The notes under the pieces are model-generated. The model worked only from the letters and a program-made list of their open reading frames with translations. It searched no databases and was not told the origin of the DNA. Of a stretch of 64,000 nt of DNA, positions 50,104-58,273 are shown piece after piece (positions within the stretch are counted from its first letter, which is position 1; the number at the start of each line of letters is the position of its first letter). A program made the translations under genes and the position numbers. This DNA comes from Kibdelosporangium banguiense (GTDB taxonomy: Bacteria; Actinomycetota; Actinomycetes; Mycobacteriales; Pseudonocardiaceae): the NCBI RefSeq assembly GCF_017876405.1, contig NZ_JAGINW010000001.1, positions 1,873,203 to 1,937,202 of the forward strand, written 5' to 3'.

Positions 50104-51468
50104 CTACCCCAGGAAAACCGGGTTCGTCAGAGCCACCATCGTGTCCACCGTGGTATCCGTCGGGATGGGACGGCGAATCTCGGCACGGACCCATTTGCTG
50201 TACCGGGTTTGTGTCGTCCAGGTGATCGTGGCGCCTTCCCGGGGAACGTATCCGCCCCACTGCGGGCCGTTCTGATTGAGGATCCGGACGTGCGTGTCCG
50301 GCGCGCCATTTGCCTTGACCTCAATCGTGATCGGCGTTCTTGGGTCCGCGGTCAACCGCTCGCCGATCCCCGCTGCCCGGCCGTCGGCTGACGCGGTGAG
50401 TTCGAGCTGGACCTCGGCGGACTCGGCGATCCAGTTGCGGCCCTTGGCGAATCCGGTCATCAGCTGGCCGGGGGTCAGGCCTTCGGCGTGGACCACGTTG
50501 TGCGGCAGGCCGACCCGGTCGTTGTGGGTGTGCGAATCACTGTTGCCGACCGCCGGAATCCATTTCCCGGCGCGCAGCAGGCTGTCCCACACGATCACGG
50601 TCGCTTCGTCGTCCAGCGTCCAGGGGCCGTTCCACACTTCGACGAGATCCGCGCGTTCGTAACCGAATTCCCATGTGCAGCCGACACATGGGCTGAACGG
50701 GTGCGCTGCGACCACCAAACCGCCGGACTCGTGGACCTCGTCGACGAACTTCTGAAGCTCGCCCGGGTCATCCGCGCGATAACGCCAATCGATCCATTTT
50801 CCCGCGGGAAGATTCCACGCCGGCCAGTGCCCCGTCCGGGTGGTCACCTCTTCGCCGTTGAGGATCAGCAAGTCCTCGGTCGCGTGACGCCCCCACTGCA
50901 GATGCGCGCTCGAAGTGTTGTGCTCGGTCGAGACAATGAAGTCCAGACCCGCGGCTCGGGCATCGGCAACCAGCTCCTGAAGTTCGCGCCCACCATCGGA
51001 ATAAACCGTGTGCAGATGGCCGTCTCCTCGATACCAGGCCGCGCCGCGATTCTTTTCTGGCGCTGTGGATGGCGCTGGGCTCGCCTCGAACGGCGAGCCA
51101 TCCGGTCCGAATCGGACAGTGACGTCCACCTCGAATGTCATGCCCTGCGGGGAAACCGTGTACGGGCCAAGGACTATCCGCCAGGTGCCGGGATCGACCG
51201 GACCGGCGAGGTAACCCGGTGTGGCCTCGGTGGCGTTGATCGTGAACCGGTCCCGCGCACCACCCGACCAGCCGCGGAACTCGCCATGCGGCCCGAAAAT
51301 CCCGATATCGAGGGCGTTCGCCTTGACGCCTGGCGGCACCTCCGGCCTGTCGTAGGAGTACACAACCTCGATCTCGCGTGCCCCGGCCGGGATATCGACC
51401 GGCAGGTAGTGCCAGTCCGGTGTACCGGGGTCCAGTGTTCCGGTGATCTTCTGGATCGTCTCGTCCAC
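50104..51468 (-). CDS. CehA/McbA-type PHP-domain metallohydrolase
   Basis: A 454-residue protein. An N-terminal beta-sandwich (about 20-130) precedes a PHP metal-dependent hydrolase domain with GDGHLHTVYSDG, STEHNTSS, LNGEEVT, VVAAHPFSP and GNSDSHTHND, which supply the His/Asp/Glu ligands of the metal centre. A C-terminal beta domain (about 370-454) follows. The family includes the carbaryl hydrolase CehA, but most members have unknown substrates, probably phosphoesters or esters. No signal peptide is seen with the GTG 51468 start, so it should be cytosolic. Confidence 0.85.
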   Translation of the reverse strand: MDETIQKITGTLDPGTPDWHYLPVDIPAGAREIEVVYSYDRPEVPPGVKANALDIGIFGPHGEFRGWSGGARDRFTINATEATPGYLAGPVDPGTWRIVLGPYTVSPQGMTFEVDVTVRFGPDGSPFEASPAPSTAPEKNRGAAWYRGDGHLHTVYSDGGRELQELVADARAAGLDFIVSTEHNTSSAHLQWGRHATEDLLILNGEEVTTRTGHWPAWNLPAGKWIDWRYRADDPGELQKFVDEVHESGGLVVAAHPFSPCVGCTWEFGYERADLVEVWNGPWTLDDEATVIVWDSLLRAGKWIPAVGNSDSHTHNDRVGLPHNVVHAEGLTPGQLMTGFAKGRNWIAESAEVQLELTASADGRAAGIGERLTADPRTPITIEVKANGAPDTHVRILNQNGPQWGGYVPREGATITWTTQTRYSKWVRAEIRRPIPTDTTVDTMVALTNPVFLG

Positions 51469-51565
51469 GTCCGCAACCTACGCGAGCCGATGTTGCTACA
51501 CCCGAAAATGCTGACCTGACCAGCGAAAACGCAAATTGTCGGTGGGGGTGGCTAGTGTGGCGTGC

Positions 51566-52663
51566 ATGGACCTGACCGCCACCACATCCGACCTGGCGAA
51601 CGCGGCTGCCGAAGCAGTCCGGCTGTTGCCTGGGCGGACGCTCGACCCTGTGCTTGCCGGGCTGCTGCTGACCGCTGACGGGGACGCGGTCGTGCTCGCA
51701 GGCAGCGACCGGGAGCGTGCTGTCCGGCTCTCGTGCTCGGCCGCTGTGCACACCGCGGGCCGTGTACTCGTTCCGGCCAAGCCACTGGCCGAGACGTTGC
51801 GTGCGCTGGATGTGCCGATGGTTCGCCTTGCTGTGGAAGGTGCGCGGCTCGCGGTCCGCACGCCCAATGCCCGGTTCGCACTGCCTTTGCTGGACGCCGA
51901 TCTGCATCCTGGAGTTCCGTCCGCGCCTCCGCTCGCGGGATCTGTTGATGGTGAGCTGTTCGTCTCCGCGCTGACGACTGTTGCCGCGACTGCTTCCCGT
52001 GATGAAGCGTTGCCGTTGTTCACCGGCGTCCGGGTCCGCGCCGATGGCGACCGGTTGGTGCTGGCCGCGACCGACCGGTACCGGATGGCGATCGCTTCCC
52101 TGCCATGGACGCCCGGTCCACACGCGCTCGACGCGTTGATTCCGGCCGCGCTGCTGGCCGAGGTCGCCAAGCAGGCCCGTGGTTCGGTGGCGTTGCATGT
52201 CGACGAGAACCGGGTCGGCCTGGCATGGGGCCAATCCGTTGTCACCACGGCATTGCTGGACGGATCGTTCCTCAGCGAGAGCAAGATCGCCCTGTCCGAT
52301 GTGGACACTCACGTCGAGCTGGACGCCGACACGCTCGTCGCCGCGGTTCGTCGCGTCGCCCTGTACGCCGACGCCCGCGGCGTACTGCGGGTGGAGGTCG
52401 GCGACAACGAGATCCGGCTGCGTAGTGCCGACCAGCAGGCAGGTGAGGCCGAGGAGTCAGTCAAGGCAGACGTGTCCGGTGGCCGTACCTCGCCGTCGTT
52501 CCAGTCGCGCTTCCTGATCGACGCGCTCAAGCCGTTCTCCGGCCGCCGGGTCCACCTCGCCATCCAGCCCGGCATGCGCGCCACCGTCTTCAGCTCGGCG
52601 GATCCCGGGGAGGTGATGGATCTGCGGTACATGGTCGCCCCCATGCGCCCGCCCGCCACCTGA
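51566..52663 (+). CDS. DNA polymerase III beta-clamp paralogue
   Basis: A 365-residue protein with the three-domain DnaN pattern: an N-terminal MDLTATTSDLANAAAEAVRLLP like the clamp's first helix region, LPLFTGVRVRADGDRLVLAATDRYRMA (the LTGVxxxxxxxxLxxxATDxyRLa motif of domain 2), and LIDALKPFSGRRVHLAIQPGMRATVFSSADP followed by LRYMVAPMRPP, corresponding to the C-terminal P-M-R tail. It is slightly shorter than true DnaN (about 375-395). It is not near dnaA, recF or gyrB, so the replicative clamp is elsewhere. This copy may serve repair or translesion polymerases, or be a diverged non-clamp. Monocistronic. Confidence 0.88.
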   Translation: MDLTATTSDLANAAAEAVRLLPGRTLDPVLAGLLLTADGDAVVLAGSDRERAVRLSCSAAVHTAGRVLVPAKPLAETLRALDVPMVRLAVEGARLAVRTPNARFALPLLDADLHPGVPSAPPLAGSVDGELFVSALTTVAATASRDEALPLFTGVRVRADGDRLVLAATDRYRMAIASLPWTPGPHALDALIPAALLAEVAKQARGSVALHVDENRVGLAWGQSVVTTALLDGSFLSESKIALSDVDTHVELDADTLVAAVRRVALYADARGVLRVEVGDNEIRLRSADQQAGEAEESVKADVSGGRTSPSFQSRFLIDALKPFSGRRVHLAIQPGMRATVFSSADPGEVMDLRYMVAPMRPPAT

Positions 52664-52665
52664 CC

Positions 52666-53424
52666 TCACCCAGCTCTGAGGTACTCCAGCTGTGCCTGGA
52701 CCGACCATTCGGCAGGGCCCCACAGCGACCGGTCGATGTCCGCGTAGACCAGCTCGACGACCTGACGAGCCGACGCGTCCGGCCCCAGCTGGACCAACGC
52801 GTTGCGAACCTGGTCGAGGCGCTGCTCGCGGTGTGCGAGGTACTCGCCGGCGACCTGGGCCAGGTCGGGGAGTTCCTCGCCATGGCCCGGAAGCACGGTC
52901 GCGTCCGGGATTGTGCTCAGCAGCCTGAGCGTGTCGAGGTAGTGGCCCAGCGAGGAGATCACGGTCGTACCGCGGCCGAGGATCGAGTCACCGGTGAGCA
53001 CGGCGTCGTCGAGCTTGAGACAGATCGAGTCGTCGGTGTGCCCAGGCGTGTGCAGGACCTGCAGGTCCAGTCCGGCCGCGCGCACGGTCTCGGAGTGGGC
53101 CAACGGCTCCGCGTCCCGGCACAGGGTCCGGTCGAACGCGCGGACCGGCGCCCCGGTTCGTTCGGCCAGCCATGGCGCGCCTTCGACATGGTCTGGGTGG
53201 TGATGCGTCACGAGGATCAACGCCACCGGCCCGCAGTCCGCGACGCGGGTCAGGTGCTCGATGTCCTCGTACCCGGGGTCGACCACGACGCACTCGGTCT
53301 CGCCCGGCGCACGCAGGATCCACGTGTTCGTGCCGTCGAGCGTCATGGTGCCCGGGTTGTTCTCCAACATCACCGAGGCAGCCGGCGTGACCTGCCGCAG
53401 CACCCCATATGCCGGATGACCCAC
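52666..53424 (-). CDS. Metallo-beta-lactamase-fold hydrolase (Rv3677c type)
   Basis: A 252-residue MBL-fold protein with the metal motif THHHPDH (73-79), TPGHTDDS, the LTGDSILGRGTTV region and LPGHGE. The C-terminal helical segment (LAHREQRLDQVRNAL... and a winged-helix-like end) resembles LACTB2-type nucleases or thioesterases; activity is unknown. GTG 53424 has GGAG eight bases upstream, 13 nt after the stop of the Nudix gene, with which it forms a unit. A longer start at 53505 would overlap that gene and is unlikely. Confidence 0.88.
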   Translation of the reverse strand: MGHPAYGVLRQVTPAASVMLENNPGTMTLDGTNTWILRAPGETECVVVDPGYEDIEHLTRVADCGPVALILVTHHHPDHVEGAPWLAERTGAPVRAFDRTLCRDAEPLAHSETVRAAGLDLQVLHTPGHTDDSICLKLDDAVLTGDSILGRGTTVISSLGHYLDTLRLLSTIPDATVLPGHGEELPDLAQVAGEYLAHREQRLDQVRNALVQLGPDASARQVVELVYADIDRSLWGPAEWSVQAQLEYLRAG

Positions 53425-53437
53425 GTTGCTCTCCAAA

Positions 53438-54307
53438 TCACTCGCCGATGGTGTCGTCGGGACGGGCGTCGAGGTGGCCCGCTGCCCGGTCGTAGGCCGG
53501 GTCACCGGGCAGGACCGGCCGCAGGATCCGGCCTTCGCGGATCACCTTCGGGATGATCTTGCTGATCGTCCGGTCGGCGGCCATGGCGTCCGCGACGCCG
53601 GCCTGTTCACCCAGGTCGACCAGGGTCATCCAGGTCGGCGGGAGCAGTCCGCGCTCGCCTGCCTTCCACATGCCGATCGCGTCGGCGGGGCGGCGCCACT
53701 CCGCGTGGTCCGCCTCCGAAGTCGAACCGTCGGCGCGCTGGCCCTCCGGCAACGCGGCGATGAAGAACTTCGTGTCGTAGCGCCGGGGTTCCTCAGCAGG
53801 CGTGACCCAGTTCGCCCAAGGCCGCAACAGATCCGCGCGAAGCACCAAGCCGTTGTCGTTGAGGAACTGCGCCAGCGAGAACTCGCGATCCACCAGGGAC
53901 TTGCGGGCGGACGCGTACGGCCTGGTGTCGGAGACGACGCTGTTCTCGTCCGGCCCCGCCAGAAGCACGCCGGATTCCTCGAACGTCTCCCGCACGGCGG
54001 CGCACACCAGAGCCCTCGCCAGCGGCACCGGGCACGCGAACTTCTCCGCCCACCACTCCGCTTCCGGCCCGGCCCATGCGATATCCGCGTCGGCGTCCCG
54101 CCGGTCCACGCCGCCACCAGGGAACACGCTCATCCCACCGGCGAACGCCATGCCCATCACCCGGCGCAACAGGAACGCCTCCAGCCCAGCGTCCGTGTCG
54201 CGCAACAGAACCACGGTGGCCGCGTCCTTCGGAGTCACCGGCGGATCAGGGAACTCGTCGGGGACCATCGACGCCGGCAGAACCATCTCCTTGGGCAGTT
54301 CACGCAC
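53438..54307 (-). CDS. Nudix hydrolase, NUDT19-like
   Basis: A 289-residue Nudix protein with a split box: FPGGGVDRRDAD near 62-73 and, after an insertion of about 25 residues, AVRETFEESGVLL near 104-116. This long spacing is typical of the NUDT19/RP2p-like group, some of which hydrolyse CoA esters. The substrate here is unknown. First gene of a two-gene unit with the MBL hydrolase. Confidence 0.85.
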   Translation of the reverse strand: MRELPKEMVLPASMVPDEFPDPPVTPKDAATVVLLRDTDAGLEAFLLRRVMGMAFAGGMSVFPGGGVDRRDADADIAWAGPEAEWWAEKFACPVPLARALVCAAVRETFEESGVLLAGPDENSVVSDTRPYASARKSLVDREFSLAQFLNDNGLVLRADLLRPWANWVTPAEEPRRYDTKFFIAALPEGQRADGSTSEADHAEWRRPADAIGMWKAGERGLLPPTWMTLVDLGEQAGVADAMAADRTISKIIPKVIREGRILRPVLPGDPAYDRAAGHLDARPDDTIGE

Positions 54308-54383
54308 TCTGCGAGCCTACGACCGCGCCCGCCCGGCAGCCCCGTGACCCAGATCACCAGGCCCTGCTTGGGATAATGGCGGG

Positions 54384-55283
54384 GTGGACGAGCAACTGCG
54401 GGTCGGACTGATCGGGGCAGGCAACTGGGCACAACGCATTCACGCGCCCGGCCTGGCCAACCATCCAGGCGTGCGCTTCACGTCCGTGTGGGCACGCCGC
54501 CGTGACGCGGCCGAATCCGTGGCCCACAGCTACTGCGCCGAGATCGCCGACGACCCCAGTTCACTCATCGACTCGGTCGACGCAGTCGCGTTCGCCGTCC
54601 CGCCCGCTGTGCAGGCCGAACTCGCCCTGCAGGCAGTCAAAGCCGGCAAGCACGTCATCGTCGAGAAACCCCTCGCCGCCAGCCTGGGCGAGGCCGAACG
54701 CCTGGCAGGTGCGATCGCCGACGCCGGAGTGGCCTCCCTGGTGGCCCTGATCCGCCGGTTCGCGCACGAGACCGTCGAGTGGCTCGACGACCTGCGTTCC
54801 CACGGCGGATGGGTCGGCGGCAACGCCCAGTGGATGTCCGGGGCACTGCTGTCCGACGACTACGTCAACTCGGCGTGGCGCCACGAAAGCGGTGCGCTGC
54901 TGGACATCGGCCCACACGTGATCGACTTGATGGACGCCGCCCTCGGCCAGGTCACCGATGTCGTCGCCGCGACCCGCGGACCGCTCGACCTCTGGCACAT
55001 CCTGCTCGCCCACGCGGGCGGCGCCACGAGCACGATCACCATGTCCTTGAAGATGCCGCTACGCCCGACCGTCGTCGATTTCAGTGTCTACGGCGACTAC
55101 GGCTACCGCCGTCTGCCTGGTCGAGTCGGGCCCGCCGACCAGTGCTATGCCGCGCTGCTCGACGACTTCGTCGCCATGGTCCACAGCGACACAACGTCTC
55201 ACCCCTGCGATGCCCAGCGCGGCCTTCACCTGCAGCGCCTCATCGCGACCATCACCGAGCGGACCCGCACACTGGCCGGCTGA
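54384..55283 (+). CDS. Gfo/Idh/MocA-family oxidoreductase
   Basis: A 299-residue NAD(P)-dependent dehydrogenase-like protein. The N-terminal Rossmann fold starts VGLIGAGNWAQRIHAPGL, and GKHVIVEKPLA carries the EKP lysine. The C-terminal domain holds HESGALLDIGPHVIDLM with the conserved G-x-D-x-G-x-H motif residues. Substrate unknown, probably a sugar or inositol derivative. It stands alone, convergent with the next gene. Confidence 0.88.
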   Translation: MDEQLRVGLIGAGNWAQRIHAPGLANHPGVRFTSVWARRRDAAESVAHSYCAEIADDPSSLIDSVDAVAFAVPPAVQAELALQAVKAGKHVIVEKPLAASLGEAERLAGAIADAGVASLVALIRRFAHETVEWLDDLRSHGGWVGGNAQWMSGALLSDDYVNSAWRHESGALLDIGPHVIDLMDAALGQVTDVVAATRGPLDLWHILLAHAGGATSTITMSLKMPLRPTVVDFSVYGDYGYRRLPGRVGPADQCYAALLDDFVAMVHSDTTSHPCDAQRGLHLQRLIATITERTRTLAG

Positions 55284-55284
55284 G

Positions 55285-55293
55285 TTGTCCACA
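55285..55293 (+). promoter_or_regulatory. DnaA-box 9-mer
   Basis: TTGTCCACA, the preferred actinobacterial DnaA box, immediately after the oxidoreductase stop. Confidence 0.4.
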
Positions 55294-55334
55294 GGGTTGG
55301 CGAGATCATGCACATTTTGAGGTTTACGCAGGTC

Positions 55335-55373
55335 GGCCGGTGACTGGGCTGTGGATAAGCCCGGTCACCGGCC
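55335..55373. terminator. Bidirectional terminator with a DnaA box in its loop
   Basis: GGCCGGTGACTGGGCT and AGCCCGGTCACCGGCC pair over 16 positions with one T-G wobble. It lies between convergent genes. Its loop carries TGTGGATAA (55350-55358), the reverse of the consensus DnaA box TTATCCACA. Confidence 0.8.
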
Positions 55374-55383
55374 GGTGAAACCC

Positions 55384-56631
55384 TCAGGCGCCCGGCGGGA
55401 AGCGGGGCGGTTCCACGGAGCCGCCCGCCGTGGGCGGGACGCCGTTGATGATCCTGGGTGTCGACGGGCTGGACCACTTGATGTCGGCGTCGTGGTGCCG
55501 GCCTGACTTGTCGGTCTGCCAGCTCAGCTTCTTGTTCGTCGAGGCCTCGGCCTGTTCGCGCTTGGCCAGTTCCTCCTGCAGCTGACGCAGGAGGTCGCGC
55601 TCCTGGTCGTTGAGGTCGCTGTCCTCGAAGGTGTCCTTCGCCGAGGCGGATACCGAGGCCGAGGCGGGCGCTGTAGTCGAGGACGAGGACGCCGGGGACG
55701 GCGTGGGTTCGGGTTCGTCCGCCGTGGTGGCCTGACGCAGGCCGGGCTGGTCGAAGTTCGGGCGGTCGGGACGGGCAGGCGGTTCGACCGTCACCTCGTC
55801 GGCCACCGGCTCGACGATGCTGGTGGCGTCCTTGGCCGTATCCATCTCCGGGATCCAGCTACTGGTGGCCGGCTGCTCGTCGACGACGGGCTCGGTGTCC
55901 TTCCACGACTCGCGCTGCTGTGCCCACGTGGTCCTGGGCGGCTCTGTCCTGTGCGGCTCTGGAGCAGGCTCCGCAGAGGCTTCGGCAGCGCCGTCGAACG
56001 ACACGCGCCGCGCCTGCTGCATGCCCTGACGGTGGTAATCCGTCAAAGGCGAGTTGTCACGAAGGACCTCCACGGCCGCGCGGATACCGGCGCGTCGTAA
56101 GGCGTGCTCGATCCGGTACGCCGTCGCGGGCGGGAAGCCGCGGGGCCCGATCTCGACAAGCACGATCCGGTGCGGCACGGCTCCGGCGACCGCCCCTGCC
56201 GGGGTGGTGCGCCAGACGCACCACAGGGCACGCACGTCAGGCAGCACTTCCAGCACGCGGTGCACGGCGTCGTTCACGCCCGCCTCGGCCCCGCCGACCG
56301 GCGAGTCGACCAGGCCCGGGTGGAACTTGTGCACCGGCGGCCTGGCCCGGCCGTCGTCGACTTTCAGCTGCTGGATCAACGTCGTGTCGCAGTTCGCCTC
56401 GGCGAACATGGCGTCCAGGTCGCGGCGTTCCACCGGCGACAACGGGATCCGTCCAGCCACGAGGCAGCCGGCGATCAGCTCGAGCGAGCGGTCCAGCTCG
56501 GCCGACGCCAGCAGCTCACGGGCGTCGGTCAGCGCGTCATCGTCCAGTCTGCCCGCGAGGCCCAGCAGGAGGTCATGGACACGGATCGGCAGCGCAACGC
56601 GGTCGGCGACCTGGGTCACGACTGTCTCCAT
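55384..56631 (-). CDS. Hypothetical protein with folded N-terminal and disordered C-terminal half
   Basis: A 415-residue protein. Residues 1-215 look folded: a helical part (HDLLLGLAGRLDDDALTDARELLA) shared with the next gene, then an alpha/beta part (DVRALWCVWRTTPAGAV; HRIVLVEIGPRGFPPATAYRIEHALRRAG). Residues about 215-415 are Pro/Ser/Thr/Glu-rich with one coiled-coil-like stretch (LNDQERDLLRQLQEELAKREQAEA). No signal peptide. ATG 56631 is preferred to longer starts. It follows its partner gene by 22 nt. I do not recognise the family. Confidence 0.65.
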   Translation of the reverse strand: METVVTQVADRVALPIRVHDLLLGLAGRLDDDALTDARELLASAELDRSLELIAGCLVAGRIPLSPVERRDLDAMFAEANCDTTLIQQLKVDDGRARPPVHKFHPGLVDSPVGGAEAGVNDAVHRVLEVLPDVRALWCVWRTTPAGAVAGAVPHRIVLVEIGPRGFPPATAYRIEHALRRAGIRAAVEVLRDNSPLTDYHRQGMQQARRVSFDGAAEASAEPAPEPHRTEPPRTTWAQQRESWKDTEPVVDEQPATSSWIPEMDTAKDATSIVEPVADEVTVEPPARPDRPNFDQPGLRQATTADEPEPTPSPASSSSTTAPASASVSASAKDTFEDSDLNDQERDLLRQLQEELAKREQAEASTNKKLSWQTDKSGRHHDADIKWSSPSTPRIINGVPPTAGGSVEPPRFPPGA

Positions 56632-56653
56632 TCCGGCTCGTCGGGCGGGAGCG

Positions 56654-57277
56654 TCAGCTGGGGACCAGCTGGCCCCCTTCTGCCGCCCCCATGGCAAGCG
56701 GCACTGATGCAGCCAGTGCCGCCTGGTGGTACCGAGGCAGCAGGATGCCCCTCGGGATCACCTCGACGCTCGGCTCATGTGTCCCGAGCGCCCGCAGTAC
56801 CCGCTGCAGCTCACCTGCCAGCCGCGCGCACTGCGTGGTCGCGGTCACCAGAACGACCCGGGTGACGTCTCCGCCACCCGTTCGTGGCAGCCGCCACGTC
56901 CCGCGAACCTCACCGATATCGGTCCGGTCCCGGACAATCGCCCCGAGGACTACGCCCGCAGAGTCACCCATGCTCACCCATTCGGGCGACTCCGACGTGA
57001 AGGTGTAGTCGACTTCGGCGATTTCGTCTACCCATGGGAGCGCATTCAACCGCTCCGGATCCGCGCCCGCCGGCCGCAAAGCGTTCGTGAGCAGGCGAGA
57101 TTCTTCGGCGGTGAGACCAACTCGTTCTCTGAGGAGGGTGAGCGGCAGAGTGCGCGCGAGAGCGGTCACCGCACCCGCGGCGAGCCAGTCACGAAAACGC
57201 CACAGCTGACGGTCCGGCAACCGGCCGGCAAGCCTCAGCAGCAGCTCGTGACAGTCCGACTCGGCGTAGCTGTCCAT
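56654..57277 (-). CDS. Hypothetical protein, partner and partial paralogue of the next gene
   Basis: A 207-residue soluble protein. Its N-terminus (CHELLLRLAGRLPDRQLWRFRDWLAAG) matches the N-terminal helical region of the downstream protein. A second region (RVVLVTATTQCARLAGELQRVLRALG) corresponds to its alpha/beta part. ATG 57277 has GGGAGGG about ten bases upstream. The tandem arrangement and shared layout suggest they work together or as a heteromer. Function unknown. Confidence 0.65.
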   Translation of the reverse strand: MDSYAESDCHELLLRLAGRLPDRQLWRFRDWLAAGAVTALARTLPLTLLRERVGLTAEESRLLTNALRPAGADPERLNALPWVDEIAEVDYTFTSESPEWVSMGDSAGVVLGAIVRDRTDIGEVRGTWRLPRTGGGDVTRVVLVTATTQCARLAGELQRVLRALGTHEPSVEVIPRGILLPRYHQAALAASVPLAMGAAEGGQLVPS

Positions 57278-57308
57278 AAGAGCGTTCCCTCCCACAGCGA
57301 CGGCGGGC

Positions 57309-57764
57309 TCAGCCCACCTCGAAGATCACCTCGACCTCGACCGGCGCGCCGAGCGGGAGCTCAGCCACCCCGACGGCGGCGCGGGCGTGCTTGCCCGCGT
57401 CCCCGAACACCTCGCCGAACAGCTCCGAAGCGCCGTTGACCACGGCGGGAACCGCCGTGAATCCCTCAGCGGCCGCGACGAAACCACCGACCTTGACCAC
57501 GCGTACCACGGAGTCGATTCCCACCAGGCCGTGCACGGCAGCAAGTGCATTCAGCGCACAGGTCCGGGCGTGGGCCTTGCCCTCCTCCGGGCTGATCTCA
57601 GCGCCGACCTTGCCGGTCGCCGCGAGCGTGCCGTCGACGAAGGGGAGCTGCCCGGAGACGTACACGTGCGCCCCGGACTGCACGGCGGGCACGTACGCGG
57701 CCAGCGGCGCCGCGACTGCCGGCAGCTCGATGCCCAGCTCAGCGAGTTTCGCCGACCAGGTCAT
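57309..57764 (-). CDS. RidA-family protein
   Basis: A 151-residue RidA/YjgF-type protein, Rv3678c position. RidA members hydrolyse reactive enamine/imine intermediates. The pattern YVPAVQSGAHVYVSGQLPFVDG, ALNALAAVHGLVG, VRVVKVGGFV, and VAELPLGAPVEVEVIFEV fits the RidA subfamily of longer actinobacterial members. Whether the key arginine of true RidA is present is not clear: the C-terminal position reads GVAELPLG without an R, so enamine deaminase activity is uncertain. ATG overlaps the stop of the DUF4177-like gene (ATGA). Confidence 0.88.
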   Translation of the reverse strand: MTWSAKLAELGIELPAVAAPLAAYVPAVQSGAHVYVSGQLPFVDGTLAATGKVGAEISPEEGKAHARTCALNALAAVHGLVGIDSVVRVVKVGGFVAAAEGFTAVPAVVNGASELFGEVFGDAGKHARAAVGVAELPLGAPVEVEVIFEVG

Positions 57765-57916
57765 GACTTGGGCCGCTTCAGGAACGCGACGAGTTGCTCA
57801 CCGGTCGGGCCCGGCTGCACGGCCACGAGCTCCCAGCCGTCCTCGCCCCACTGGTCGAGGATCTGCTTGGTCGCGTGTGTCAGCAGCGGAACGGTCGCGT
57901 ACTCCCACTTCGTCAT
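57761..57916 (-). CDS. DUF4177-like small protein
   Basis: A 51-residue protein (MTKWEYATVPLLTHATKQIL at its start, then LDQWGEDGWELVAVQPG). The KWEY, QWG-x-DGWELV and a final FLKRP form the DUF4177 pattern. M. tuberculosis has an equivalent tiny gene (Rv3678A) beside the ridA gene. It is coupled to ridA by ATGA. Role unknown. Confidence 0.88.
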   Translation of the reverse strand: MTKWEYATVPLLTHATKQILDQWGEDGWELVAVQPGPTGEQLVAFLKRPKS

Positions 57917-57976
57917 GAGCCGGAGCGTATCCGGTGCCGGTTCGTGACCGGCCAGACGGCCGGGTAGCGTCGAGGG

Positions 57977-58228
57977 GTGGAGACTTGGCGGGTCATCGCC
58001 AGCGCCCTGATCGCCTTCGGCGGCCTGATCCTTGTGCTGCTCGCGATGGCCCAGACCCGCGATCGCAAGGGCAGTACGAACTCGTCGGTGGCGCTCGCCG
58101 GCGTGATCTCGTTCACCCTGGTGGCCCTACTCTGCGTGTTGGCCCTGACGGTGCTCGCCGGGCCGGTCGTGTGGGGATTCGTGGCCGCGATCGGGGTTGT
58201 CAACACAGTGCTTTTGCTCACGAGCTGA
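57977..58228 (+). CDS. Small two-helix membrane protein
   Basis: An 83-residue protein with a first helix (VIASALIAFGGLILVLLAMA), a short polar loop (QTRDRKGSTN) and a second hydrophobic half that may hold two further helices (VISFTLVALLCVLALTVLAGPVV; FVAAIGVVNTVLLL). GTG 57977 start. It precedes the ATPase pair by 45 nt and may be co-transcribed. Function unknown. Confidence 0.65.
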   Translation: METWRVIASALIAFGGLILVLLAMAQTRDRKGSTNSSVALAGVISFTLVALLCVLALTVLAGPVVWGFVAAIGVVNTVLLLTS

Positions 58229-58273
58229 GGCCTAACCAGCGCGTGCTGTCAATCGGACATTTACGCTGGAGTA

